DNA from: an uncultured Clostridia bacterium
Lineage (GTDB): Bacteria; Bacillota; Clostridia; Oscillospirales; Ruminococcaceae
DNA length: 11,184 nucleotides
Assembly (NCBI GenBank): GCA_946056455.1
Contig: CAMGJS010000017.1
Span: 1 to 11,184 of the forward strand
Reading direction: 5' to 3'
A program made the position numbers and the translations under genes. This document shows, piece by piece, positions 1 to 7,064 of this stretch. Within the stretch, counting starts at the first letter, position 1. Every line of letters begins with the position of its first letter. The notes below the pieces were generated by a model. The model did not search any database and had not been told where the DNA came from. It saw only the letters and a list, made by a program, of their open reading frames with translations.

Positions 1-9
1 TTACATTTA

Positions 10-38
10 TTGTAAATTTTATATACATAATGTATAAT
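10..38 (+). promoter_or_regulatory. Probable sigma-A promoter for the histidine phosphatase operon
   Basis: A -35 element TTGTAA (10-15) and a perfect -10 TATAAT (33-38) are separated by 17 bases. Initiation would fall near 45, about 25 bases before the start codon of the first gene. Two inverted repeats overlap these boxes: TTACATTTATTGTAA at 1-15 and TATACATAATGTATA at 22-36. They could be operators. The assignment rests on consensus match only. Confidence 0.7.
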
Positions 39-70
39 TCAACAGAGATATAACAGAAAGGAAACAAGAA

Positions 71-715
71 ATGAAAAGTTACAGATTAACCATAATAAGA
101 CACGGGCATACTGAAGGTAACGAGAACGGAAGATACATAGGCACAACGGACATTCCGCTTTCAAAAAACGGCATTGCTGAGCTTGAAAAAATCGCCGCCG
201 AATACGAATATCCGTATGTGGAGAAGGTGTATTCAAGTCCGTTGCTCAGATGTATCCAGACGGCGAGGATACTCTTTCCCGATACGGAGCTTGTCACCCT
301 TGACGGAATAAAGGAGCTTGACTTCGGGCAGTTTGAGAATAAATCGGTGGACGAGCTTATTGACCTTGAAGAATACAAGGAGTGGCTCAAGGGCGGTCTT
401 GACAACAGAGCTCACGGCGGCGAAACCATAAGAGAGATGATAGGCAGGACCGTTGCCGCATTCAACGATATTCTTGAAGATATGATGGCGATGGAGATTT
501 TTGACGCGGCTGTTGTTACACATTCGGGGATAATGATGAATATGCTTTCCTGCTTCGGACTGCCGAGAATGGAGCCTATGAAGTATGCCTGCGATGTGGG
601 AGAAGGATATGTTATTTCTGTCAACTTGCAGATGTGGCAGACGGGCGGACTTTTTGAGATAATGGGAAAGGTCCCCGTTTTAAAGGACAGCGAAGAAGAA
701 ACAGAGGAAATATAA
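71..715 (+). CDS. Histidine phosphatase family protein (phosphoglycerate mutase-like)
   Basis: This 214-residue cytoplasmic protein belongs to the histidine phosphatase superfamily, which transfers phosphate through a phosphohistidine. The N-terminal RHG motif sits at residues 10-12, with His11 the expected phospho-acceptor, followed by T14, E15 and N17. The SSPLLR segment supplies Arg60, KELDFG supplies Glu82, and the second catalytic histidine is His151 in THSG. The full catalytic set is therefore present. The family includes phosphoglycerate mutase, alpha-ribazole phosphatase (CobC) and broad-specificity phosphatases. No cobalamin gene lies nearby, so the substrate cannot be named. The ATG is supported by AAAGGA at 57-62 with 8 bases of spacing. 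The C-terminus is acidic (DSEEETEE). Only 25 bases without a terminator separate it from the next gene, so it is probably the first gene of a four-gene operon ending with rluA. Confidence 0.9.
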   Translation: MKSYRLTIIRHGHTEGNENGRYIGTTDIPLSKNGIAELEKIAAEYEYPYVEKVYSSPLLRCIQTARILFPDTELVTLDGIKELDFGQFENKSVDELIDLEEYKEWLKGGLDNRAHGGETIREMIGRTVAAFNDILEDMMAMEIFDAAVVTHSGIMMNMLSCFGLPRMEPMKYACDVGEGYVISVNLQMWQTGGLFEIMGKVPVLKDSEEETEEI

Positions 716-740
716 GCTTTATACTATATAAAAGAAAGGG

Positions 741-1580
741 GTGGGCTGTCTGAAAATAGGCGAGATAAAAAAATCGGCGCTTAAAAGAATGAACGACTGT
801 TATCCGCAGACCTTGTTTGTAATGATGATTTTTCTTTCGGCTCATCTTTTTTTCGCCATCGCCGAGGCTCTGCTGATACAGTTTTATGTAAAAAGGGGAG
901 AGGTTGTCGATATAGTCAATATGACAGTCCCCACGGGCTTAATGATAGGTACTGCGATAAGAATAGTCGGGGAATTTATGGTGCTTGCTCCGATAAATGT
1001 GGGAACTGCGTGGTGGCTTATTCACTGCATAAGGGGCGAGAACAACAATGTCGGATTTATTCTTATCTGCTTTTCAAACGCAAAGATTTATTTCCGCTCT
1101 CTTTTGCTCAGCTTTATCGTTTCGGTGATAAAGCTTGCTATGGCGGTACCCGTCGTTCTGTGCGCATATCTTGAATATATGCTGTTGTCGTCTTTTGCCG
1201 AGAGCAGTTATCGCGGGGGAACATATATCGCGCTGGGAGTATGCTGTACTATCGTTCTTTTATGCACGGTACTGTTGTATATATGGCTTATTGCAAATTT
1301 CTGCGTTGTGAATTTTATGTTCACGATGAACCCCGATGAGAAGATCTTCAACATAATAAAGCAATCGGTCAAGGCTATGGACAGGAACAAGATGACGGTG
1401 GTAAAGCTTGTCTTTTCGTTTATCGGGTGGGGATTTTCGGCAATATTTGTTTTTCCGATGTTCTTTGCCGTTCCTTATGCGGCGCTGAGCTATGCTATTT
1501 TAATGGACAAGATAATCGACAGAGAAATAAGCCGCAATACCGCGGATATGTTTATGAGAAATACAATAGCGAGAAAGTAA
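741..1580 (+). CDS. DUF975-like integral membrane protein
   Basis: This is a polytopic membrane protein of about 279 residues. Hydrophobic stretches lie near residues 24-49, 62-98, 119-150, 162-190 and 219-254, consistent with five or six membrane segments. An N-terminal KIGEIKKSALK segment, a soluble loop with NPDEKIFNIIKQSVKAM near 197-213, and a following SFIGWG and VPY pattern resemble the DUF975 family of Bacillota membrane proteins, whose role is unknown. The match is by eye, so the family name is tentative. The start is uncertain. The GTG at 741 directly abuts the purine-rich stretch AAAGGGG (735-741), too close for a normal ribosome binding site. The CTG at 750 has good spacing and would give MKIGEIKK. 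ATG 789 is another possibility. It lies between the phosphatase gene and tex, 20 bases before tex, and is probably co-transcribed with both. Confidence 0.8.
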   Translation: MGCLKIGEIKKSALKRMNDCYPQTLFVMMIFLSAHLFFAIAEALLIQFYVKRGEVVDIVNMTVPTGLMIGTAIRIVGEFMVLAPINVGTAWWLIHCIRGENNNVGFILICFSNAKIYFRSLLLSFIVSVIKLAMAVPVVLCAYLEYMLLSSFAESSYRGGTYIALGVCCTIVLLCTVLLYIWLIANFCVVNFMFTMNPDEKIFNIIKQSVKAMDRNKMTVVKLVFSFIGWGFSAIFVFPMFFAVPYAALSYAILMDKIIDREISRNTADMFMRNTIARK

Positions 1581-1600
1581 TTTTTTAACGGAGGTTTAAA

Positions 1601-3760
1601 ATGGATATCAACAAAACGCTTGCGACAGAATTTAAATTAAGACAGGAGCAGGTTGACAACGCTGTTGCTCTTATGGACGACGGAAAGACAATTCCCTTTA
1701 TTGCAAGATACCGCAAGGAGATGACGGGTTCTCTTGACGACCAGCTTTTAAGAGAGCTTTTTGACCGACTCACCTATCTTCGCAATCTTGAAAAGAGAAA
1801 AGAGGAGGTAGTTTCTTCAATAACCGAGCAGGGCAAGATGACCGATGAGATAGCTGCGGCTGTTGCCAATGCGACAACGCTTGTTGAGGTTGAGGACATA
1901 TACCGTCCGTTCAAGCCTAAGAGAAAGACAAGAGCGTCCGTTGCAAGAGAAAAAGGTCTTGAACCTCTTGCCGTTTACATAATGTTGCAGAATATGAATG
2001 CGACACCTAAAAAAGAGGCGGAAAAGTTCATTGACGCCGAAAAGGAGATAAATTCCGCCGAGGACGCTTTGCAGGGCGCTATGGATATTATCGCCGAGGA
2101 TATTTCCGACGACGCGGCTTTAAGAAAATCATTGCGTGAGCTTTATTTCAGAAAAGGCACAATTTCTTCAAAGGCGGCGGACGAAAATGCCGAGAGCGTT
2201 TATGCAAACTATTACGACTACTCGGAGCCTGTCAACAAAATTGCAGGTCACCGTGTTCTTGCTCTTGACAGAGGGGAAAAGGAAGAGTTCTTGAAAGTCA
2301 CCGTTGCCGTTTCGGGCGACGAGGCACAGAAATTCGTCTGCGATAAATACTCAAAAAATCAGAGCGAATGCGGAGAGCTTGTAAAGCTTGCGGCGGAGGA
2401 CAGCTTCAAGCGACTCATCGCTCCCTCGATTGAAAGGGAGATAAGGGCGGAGCTTACCTCGAATGCGGCAGAGCAGGCGATAAAGGTATTTTCATCGAAT
2501 TTAAGACAGCTTCTTATGCAACCGCCCGTAAAGGACAATGTCACATTAGGTCTTGACCCGGGATACAGAACGGGCTGTAAGCTTGCCGTTGTTGACGGAA
2601 CGGGAAAGGTGCTTGACACGGGAGTTGTCTATATCACCACGGGCGAAAAGAATAAAATCGAGCAGGGCAAGGTTATCGTTAAAAAGCTTATTGAAAAATA
2701 CGGGGTGACCGTTGTTTCCATAGGCAACGGAACAGCCTCACGGGAGAGTGAAAGCTTTATTGCGGAGCTTTTGAAGGAAATTCCGCAGAAAGTTTCTTAT
2801 ATGGTAGTTTCCGAGGCGGGAGCTTCTGTATATTCGGCGTCAAAGCTTGCGGCGGAGGAGTTCCCCGAATATGATGTATCACTTCGTAGCGCAGTATCTA
2901 TTGCAAGGCGACTTCAGGACCCGTTGGCAGAGCTTGTGAAAATCGACCCCAAGGCGATAGGAGTAGGACAGTATCAGCACGATATGCCCAAGGCGAGAAT
3001 GGACGAGGCTCTTTCGGGCGTTGTTGAGGACTGCGTGAACAGCGTAGGCGTTGACCTCAACACCGCATCGCACTCACTGCTTTCTCACATTGCGGGAATA
3101 AATGCGACGGTTGCAAAGAATATTGTTGCATACCGCGAAGAGAACGGCTCGTTCACCGACAGAAAACAGCTTCTTAAAGTATCAAAACTCGGACAGAAAG
3201 CATACGAACAGTGCGCAGGTTTCTTGCGTGTTTCGGGCGGAAAAAATCCTCTTGACAATACTGCCGTTCACCCCGAAAGCTATGAGGCGGCGAAAAAACT
3301 TCTTGACGAATGTGGCTTCAAGCTTGCGGATATAAAATCGGGCGCAGATAAAATTGCCGAAAAGGCGGAAGAACTGGGATACAACAAGCTTTCGGCAGAT
3401 ACGGGAGTGGGAGTTCCCACTTTAAAGGATATTGTCAAGGAACTGCAAAAACCGGGAAGAGACCCGAGAGATGAGCTTCCTCCTCCGCTTTTACGCAGTG
3501 GGGACATTATGGAACTGAAAGACTTAAAACCCGGAATGGAGCTTACGGGAACTGTCCGCAATGTTATAGACTTCGGCGCGTTTGTGGATATAGGTGTTCA
3601 CGAGGACGGACTTGTGCATATATCGCAGATATGCAACAGATATATCAAGCACCCCTTGGAAGCTGTCAAGGTGGGCGAGATTGTCAAGGTAAGAGTGCTT
3701 GATGTTGATGTCAAGAGAAAGAGAATTTCTCTTACAATGCGACTTGACGAAAAGAAATGA
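1601..3760 (+). CDS. tex: Tex family RNA-binding transcription accessory protein
   Basis: This 719-residue protein matches the usual Tex length of 700-780. An N-terminal helical Tex domain covers roughly residues 1-190. An RNase H-like YqgF domain begins near residue 314 (GLDPGYRTG at 317-325). Helix-hairpin-helix repeats lie around 480-550 (NTASHSLLSHIAGI and a GSF-containing segment). A C-terminal S1 RNA-binding domain spans about 640-712 (VRNVIDFGAFVDIGVHEDGLVHIS, split here as two conserved blocks). Tex proteins bind nucleic acid in the cytoplasm and are linked to transcription and RNA metabolism, and their exact role is not settled. The ATG has a clear GGAGG at 1590-1594 with 6 bases of spacing. 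The stop overlaps the rluA start as ATGA, indicating translational coupling. The domains appear intact, with no frameshift. Confidence 0.97.
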   Translation: MDINKTLATEFKLRQEQVDNAVALMDDGKTIPFIARYRKEMTGSLDDQLLRELFDRLTYLRNLEKRKEEVVSSITEQGKMTDEIAAAVANATTLVEVEDIYRPFKPKRKTRASVAREKGLEPLAVYIMLQNMNATPKKEAEKFIDAEKEINSAEDALQGAMDIIAEDISDDAALRKSLRELYFRKGTISSKAADENAESVYANYYDYSEPVNKIAGHRVLALDRGEKEEFLKVTVAVSGDEAQKFVCDKYSKNQSECGELVKLAAEDSFKRLIAPSIEREIRAELTSNAAEQAIKVFSSNLRQLLMQPPVKDNVTLGLDPGYRTGCKLAVVDGTGKVLDTGVVYITTGEKNKIEQGKVIVKKLIEKYGVTVVSIGNGTASRESESFIAELLKEIPQKVSYMVVSEAGASVYSASKLAAEEFPEYDVSLRSAVSIARRLQDPLAELVKIDPKAIGVGQYQHDMPKARMDEALSGVVEDCVNSVGVDLNTASHSLLSHIAGINATVAKNIVAYREENGSFTDRKQLLKVSKLGQKAYEQCAGFLRVSGGKNPLDNTAVHPESYEAAKKLLDECGFKLADIKSGADKIAEKAEELGYNKLSADTGVGVPTLKDIVKELQKPGRDPRDELPPPLLRSGDIMELKDLKPGMELTGTVRNVIDFGAFVDIGVHEDGLVHISQICNRYIKHPLEAVKVGEIVKVRVLDVDVKRKRISLTMRLDEKK

Positions 3761-4602
3761 GAAGAATAGATTTTGTTGTAGAGCCGTCCTTTGACGGCTC
3801 TACTGTTGAAAAATATCTTAAAGAAGAAAAACACCTTTCACGCAGACTTATCACCTCGGTAAAATATTCATCGGGGATAATGATAAACGAAAAAGTAGCA
3901 AGAACTGTTGATATAATAAGGTGCAAAGATACCGTTTCAGTCATTATGCAGGACGAAAAACGACTTGAAGAAAATACTTCTCTCAATATCCCCATTGTCT
4001 ATGACGATGACGACATTGTTGTTTTTGACAAGCCTGCGGGAGTGCCTGTTCACCCGTCCATAAACCATTATAACGACACTTTGGGCAATTATTTTTCGGC
4101 GGTGTATAAGGAAGTATCGTTTCGCCCCGTGAACCGTCTTGACAAGGACACATCGGGACTTTGCGCCGTGGCGAAAAATCCGTTTTCGGCTTCTTTATTG
4201 CAGAAAAATACCGACAAGACATACTTTGCAATAGTCAAAGGTGAGATAAAAGAAAGCGGACGGATTGAGCTCCCGATAGCGAGGGAAAGCGATACCATTA
4301 TAAAGAGAAAGGTCGATGAAAGCGGACAGTATGCCGTGACGGAGTATGCTCCTAAAATGACGAAAAACGGGCTTACCTTGCTTGAAATAAAGCTTCTGAC
4401 GGGCAGAACGCACCAGATAAGAGTGCATTTTTCGCACATAGGCTACCCTCTTGTGGGGGACGGGCTTTACGGCGGAGATATGTCCTTGTTGTCAAGGCAG
4501 GCTCTTCATTGCGGAAGGCTTTCTTTTATTCACCCTTTAAGCAATGAAAGGGTTACGGTTGAATGTCCCTTGCCAGAGGATATGTCGGCTCTGCTGAGAT
4601 AA
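3757..4602 (+). CDS. RluA family pseudouridine synthase
   Basis: This 281-residue enzyme would convert specific uridines in RNA, probably rRNA, to pseudouridine. Residues about 10-65 look like the short S4-like RNA-binding region that precedes many RluA catalytic domains. The catalytic domain runs from about residue 80 (VYDDDDIVVFDKPAGVPVHP). The RLD motif at 127-129 in NRLDKDTSG supplies the catalytic Asp129. The usual HRLD histidine is Asn here, a variant I regard as tolerated. A conserved GRTHQIRVH block follows near residue 215 and GDGLYGG after it. Which RluA subfamily it belongs to, and which uridine it modifies, cannot be decided from the sequence alone. The ATG overlaps the tex stop (ATGA) and lacks a clear Shine-Dalgarno, so translation probably depends on coupling to tex. 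A strong hairpin lies at codons 8-16. Confidence 0.92.
   Translation: MRRIDFVVEPSFDGSTVEKYLKEEKHLSRRLITSVKYSSGIMINEKVARTVDIIRCKDTVSVIMQDEKRLEENTSLNIPIVYDDDDIVVFDKPAGVPVHPSINHYNDTLGNYFSAVYKEVSFRPVNRLDKDTSGLCAVAKNPFSASLLQKNTDKTYFAIVKGEIKESGRIELPIARESDTIIKRKVDESGQYAVTEYAPKMTKNGLTLLEIKLLTGRTHQIRVHFSHIGYPLVGDGLYGGDMSLLSRQALHCGRLSFIHPLSNERVTVECPLPEDMSALLR
3778..3803 (+). other. Perfect 11-bp inverted repeat inside the 5' end of rluA
   Basis: GTAGAGCCGTC (3778-3788) is exactly complementary to GACGGCTCTAC (3793-3803) around a CTTT loop. It begins 21 bases after the rluA ATG and would form a stable RNA hairpin. No U-run follows, so it is not a classical terminator. It may influence ribosome transit or mRNA processing at the tex-rluA junction. 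Its role is inferred. Confidence 0.6.
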
Positions 4603-4629
4603 AATTGTTACCGTTTTGTAATAATTTTT
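4601..4629 (+). terminator. Weak AT-rich terminator-like hairpin after rluA
   Basis: AAAATTGTTAC (4601-4611) can pair with GTAATAATTTT (4618-4628), with one G-U pair, around a six-base loop. A T-rich stretch follows (through 4634). It overlaps the rluA stop codon. The stem is AT-rich and therefore weak, but its position at the end of the four-gene run and before a separate promoter fits an operon end. Confidence 0.4.
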
Positions 4630-4667
4630 ATTTTGCGGGATATTATGGAAATTCCTATTCTGCGCGG

Positions 4668-4678
4668 AAAATTGTTAC
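4668..4678 (+). repeat. Second copy of 11-base direct repeat AAAATTGTTAC
   Basis: The same 11 bases occur at 4601-4611, 67 bases upstream. The first copy forms one arm of the weak terminator. The second has no obvious complement beside it. In AT-rich sequence this may be chance. Confidence 0.35.
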
Positions 4679-4791
4679 TCTATAAGAAAATTATGCAAAA
4701 AATGTATGTGCAAAAAGACGAAAACGCACTAATATTTTTAGCAAGAACGCACAAAGTTTTTGAAATTTTTGCGAAAAAACTTTTCGTGAGG

Positions 4792-4819
4792 TTGATTTTT
4801 TGCCGTTTTTCCGTATAAT
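4792..4819 (+). promoter_or_regulatory. Probable promoter for the M23 endopeptidase gene
   Basis: TTGATT (4792-4797) and a perfect TATAAT (4814-4819) are 16 bases apart. Initiation near 4826 would leave a leader of about 37 bases carrying the ribosome binding site AAAGGAG at 4847-4853. The -35 matches consensus at four of six positions. Confidence 0.6.
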
Positions 4820-4862
4820 TAATGTTTGTTATCGTATTTTTGAAGGAAAGGAGCAGTGCTGT

Positions 4863-6575
4863 ATGGCGAATGTGCCCGATAATGCAAAGAAAAATGTAAT
4901 ATCCGAAATAGTGGGCGAAATGAACTATAACTTCTGTCGGTTTATGACAAAGCTCGGCGCGCATATCGTTTATCTTGCGGTTGCTGTTCTTTCGGGAATA
5001 AAGAAGTTCTTTTCAAGAATTTTTGGAAAAGTAATCAATAAAATCGGCGAAAAAAGCCAGATGAGGACATATTTTCTCAAAAGAAAAAAAGAAATAATCG
5101 AAAAAAAGGACAAGGTAAGCGAATTTTTCTTCTGGCTTGAAGAGGACACCGAGTCGGCATTTGTCAACGAGGGATTTTTCAAAGCGACAAAGGTTGCTGT
5201 TATACATATTCTCAAAGGATTATGGCACGCAAGGGGATATGCAGTACGGGCTTTTAACTGGATATTGCCGATAGTTTCCGTGGCATTTATGCTTTCTGTA
5301 TTAAATCAGGTAGCCGACCTTTCATACGGCGTAGGAGTTGAATACAAGGGACAGAACCTTGGAATACTCGGCACCGAGAGCGAATATGACGAGACGGAAA
5401 AATCCTTGCAGGAGAGAATAACCTATGTCGAGGGTGACGAAAAGGTCACTATAACGCCCAAGCTTGCCGTTAAGCTTATCACCGATGAAACCGACACCGT
5501 TACTCCCGATGAGCTGGTCGATAAACTGCTCATAAATTCGGACGCGGATATTGTCGAGGCTTGCGGAGTTTATGTTGACGGAGAATTTTTAGGAGCAGTC
5601 AAGGACAGACAGACGGTTGACAGTATGCTTTCACGCAGACTTTCAAGATATATCGACGAAGATGTAAAGGATGTTTTCTTTGACAAGGATGTTGAGCTTT
5701 CGGACGGATTGTTCCTCACAAACAGTATCGTTGAAAGCAAGGAGATTATAGATACATTCGGCTCGTCAAACGCAACGGCTGTCTACTATACCGCAGAAAA
5801 GGGCGATACCCCCAGCGGAATTGCCCAGAAATACGACCTTACAACAGCCGAGCTTGCTGCGATGAACCCGGGAATACTCACAAGTTTAAGACCCGGCGAT
5901 GAAATTACCGTCAGCGTTGAAGAGCCTTATCTTTCGGTAAATGTTGTAAAGCAGGAAACATACAACGAGGCTATTCCATACGAAACGATAAGAACCGAGA
6001 CCGACAGCCTCTATAAAGGCGATTCGAGAACGGTTGTCAAGGGCGTTCAGGGCGAAAGAAGAGTTGTCGCCGATGTGGTATATCACAACGGCATTGAGGT
6101 TTCGAGAAATATTCTTGAAAGCGCTGTGCTCTCTGAGCCGAAAGCCGCGCAGGTACAAGTGGGAACAAAGCCGCTTGCTCCCATAACGGGAATAAAGATA
6201 ACGGGAACGGGTATTTACAGCTGGCCCGTTGCAGGCGGATATATAAGCTCATATATGGGCGACGGCAGAGGACACAAGGGTATTGACATTGCCGCTCCTT
6301 ACGGAACGACCATATTTGCCGCAGAAGAGGGCGTTGTCACAAAGGTGCAGAAGATAAAGTACGGATACGGCTATAACTTCTATATCCAGCACAACGACGG
6401 AACGCTCACTCATTACGCTCATTGCAGTGCCATTTATGTTTCTGTGGGACAGAAGGTAATAAAGGGCGAGCCTGTCGCCGCCGTGGGAAGCACGGGACAA
6501 TCAACGGGCAACCACCTGCACTTTGAGGTTATCAAAAACGGTGTGTTCAAAAATCCGCTTGATTATGTCAAGTAA
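4863..6575 (+). CDS. Membrane-anchored M23 peptidoglycan endopeptidase with LysM and G5 domains
   Basis: This 570-residue protein probably cleaves peptide cross-links in peptidoglycan. It starts with about 130 basic, Lys-rich residues, including a hydrophobic patch near 33-45. A membrane segment at about 133-150 (ILPIVSVAFMLSVL) should place the rest outside the cell. A region at about 155-300 of no named domain precedes a LysM at about 308-352 (KGDTPSGIAQKYDLTTAELA) that would bind glycan. A G5 domain follows at about 354-435. The C-terminal M23 domain spans about 452-569. Zinc ligands His471 and Asp475 (HKGID) and His553 (HLHFE) are present, with His517 and His520 in HYAH, so it appears catalytically intact. 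The ATG at 4863 is chosen because AAAGGAG (4847-4853) lies 9 bases upstream. A longer frame from TTG 4800 would run through the -10 box. The long cytoplasmic N-terminus is unusual compared with typical secreted M23 enzymes. Confidence 0.92.
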   Translation: MANVPDNAKKNVISEIVGEMNYNFCRFMTKLGAHIVYLAVAVLSGIKKFFSRIFGKVINKIGEKSQMRTYFLKRKKEIIEKKDKVSEFFFWLEEDTESAFVNEGFFKATKVAVIHILKGLWHARGYAVRAFNWILPIVSVAFMLSVLNQVADLSYGVGVEYKGQNLGILGTESEYDETEKSLQERITYVEGDEKVTITPKLAVKLITDETDTVTPDELVDKLLINSDADIVEACGVYVDGEFLGAVKDRQTVDSMLSRRLSRYIDEDVKDVFFDKDVELSDGLFLTNSIVESKEIIDTFGSSNATAVYYTAEKGDTPSGIAQKYDLTTAELAAMNPGILTSLRPGDEITVSVEEPYLSVNVVKQETYNEAIPYETIRTETDSLYKGDSRTVVKGVQGERRVVADVVYHNGIEVSRNILESAVLSEPKAAQVQVGTKPLAPITGIKITGTGIYSWPVAGGYISSYMGDGRGHKGIDIAAPYGTTIFAAEEGVVTKVQKIKYGYGYNFYIQHNDGTLTHYAHCSAIYVSVGQKVIKGEPVAAVGSTGQSTGNHLHFEVIKNGVFKNPLDYVK

Positions 6576-6590
6576 AATTTTAAAAAATAC

Positions 6591-6619
6591 TTGACAAAGA
6601 TTTGTTTTAAGGTTATAAT
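6591..6619 (+). promoter_or_regulatory. Consensus sigma-A promoter for the ylxM-ffh cluster
   Basis: TTGACA (6591-6596) and TATAAT (6614-6619) are both perfect and are separated by the optimal 17 bases. Initiation is expected near 6625-6627, inside the left arm of the hairpin at 6620-6653. It is one of the two strongest promoters in the window and should drive ylxM, the YbjQ-like gene and ffh. Confidence 0.88.
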
Positions 6620-6660
6620 AGGATATGTAAAGTGCGTTCGCTTTACATATCCTGTTTTTT
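6620..6660 (+). terminator. Intrinsic terminator of the M23 gene, overlapping the ylxM promoter start site
   Basis: A perfect 13-bp stem, AGGATATGTAAAG (6620-6632) with CTTTACATATCCT (6641-6653) around an 8-base loop, is followed by G and six T residues (6655-6660). It abuts the -10 box. Transcripts arriving from the M23 gene contain the whole stem and should terminate. Transcripts starting near 6626 contain only about 7 bp of stem, separated from the T-run, and should escape. The same inverted repeat could instead serve as an operator or attenuator. Confidence 0.75.
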
Positions 6661-6663
6661 GTT

Positions 6664-6670
6664 GGAGGTG
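6664..6670 (+). promoter_or_regulatory. Ribosome binding site deciding the TTG start of ylxM
   Basis: GGAGGTG lies 6 bases before TTG 6677. This places the start at 6677 and excludes the in-frame GTG at 6632, which lies within the terminator hairpin. Confidence 0.85.
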
Positions 6671-6676
6671 TTACCG

Positions 6677-7045
6677 TTGGCGAAGGACCTTAACATTGCG
6701 CTTTTGCTGGACTTTTACGGCGAATTGCTTACCGACAAGCAAAGGGATATGATAGAGCTTTATTATGACGAGGACTTATCGCTTGCGGAAATTGCCGAAA
6801 CGGCAAAAATTACAAGGCAGGGCGTTCGCGACAGCATAAAGCGCGGCGAACAACAGCTTTTTGAGTATGAAGAAAAGCTGGGACTTGTCAAGAAGTTTCA
6901 GAAATACACAGAACTGCTTGAAAAGATTGACAATCTTGCAAACGATATAAACAAAGAAAGTACCACATATAATTATTCGAGAAATATTTCTATCCGAGCA
7001 GAAATGATTATGGAATGCGTTAAAGAGAGTAAGGACATAATTTGA
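6677..7045 (+). CDS. ylxM: YlxM family putative helix-turn-helix protein, SRP-associated
   Basis: This 122-residue protein resembles YlxM (UPF0122), a sigma-70 region 4-like helix-turn-helix protein encoded next to ffh in Bacillota. In streptococci it is reported to act with the signal recognition particle. The conserved core is LLDFYGELLTDKQ near residues 9-21, LYYDEDLSLAEIAE near 28-41, then the recognition helix with TRQGVRDSIKRGEQ and the trailing YEEKLGL. The C-terminal part is polar and probably helical. The start is TTG at 6677, supported by GGAGGTG at 6664-6670. An N-terminal extension to GTG 6632 would have to be translated through the hairpin and is rejected. A strong promoter sits just upstream and a YbjQ-like gene follows after 19 bases. 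DNA binding is not assumed, since the helix-turn-helix may be used for protein or RNA contact. Confidence 0.9.
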   Translation: MAKDLNIALLLDFYGELLTDKQRDMIELYYDEDLSLAEIAETAKITRQGVRDSIKRGEQQLFEYEEKLGLVKKFQKYTELLEKIDNLANDINKESTTYNYSRNISIRAEMIMECVKESKDII

Positions 7046-7064
7046 TTTTAACGGAGGAGTTAAT

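Larger units (their letters stand above)
4603..4862. other. 260-base AT-rich intergenic region between rluA and the M23 gene
   Basis: I see no credible gene here. A possible 61-codon reading frame (4633-4818) has no ribosome binding site and runs through the downstream promoter. The region holds the weak terminator at 4601-4629, an 11-base direct repeat AAAATTGTTAC (4601-4611 and 4668-4678), and an imperfectly placed inverted repeat AAAGTTTTT/AAAAACTTT (4753-4761 and 4775-4783). The promoter for the next gene lies at 4792-4819. Confidence 0.6.

Noticed and set aside
3102..3335. 77-codon + strand frame within tex
   Set aside because: It lies wholly inside tex in another frame, with no independent signal or family resemblance.
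4633..4818. 61-codon reading frame in the rluA-M23 gap
   Set aside because: It has no ribosome binding site, low-complexity Lys/Phe/Ile-rich composition typical of AT-rich noncoding DNA, and overlap with the M23 promoter.
4800..4862. Longer start (TTG 4800) for the M23 gene
   Set aside because: The extension is encoded across the -10 box and the leader. ATG 4863 has a good ribosome binding site.
6632..6676. N-terminal extension of ylxM from GTG 6632
   Set aside because: It lies within the terminator hairpin and has no ribosome binding site. GGAGGTG and TTG 6677 fit the known protein start.
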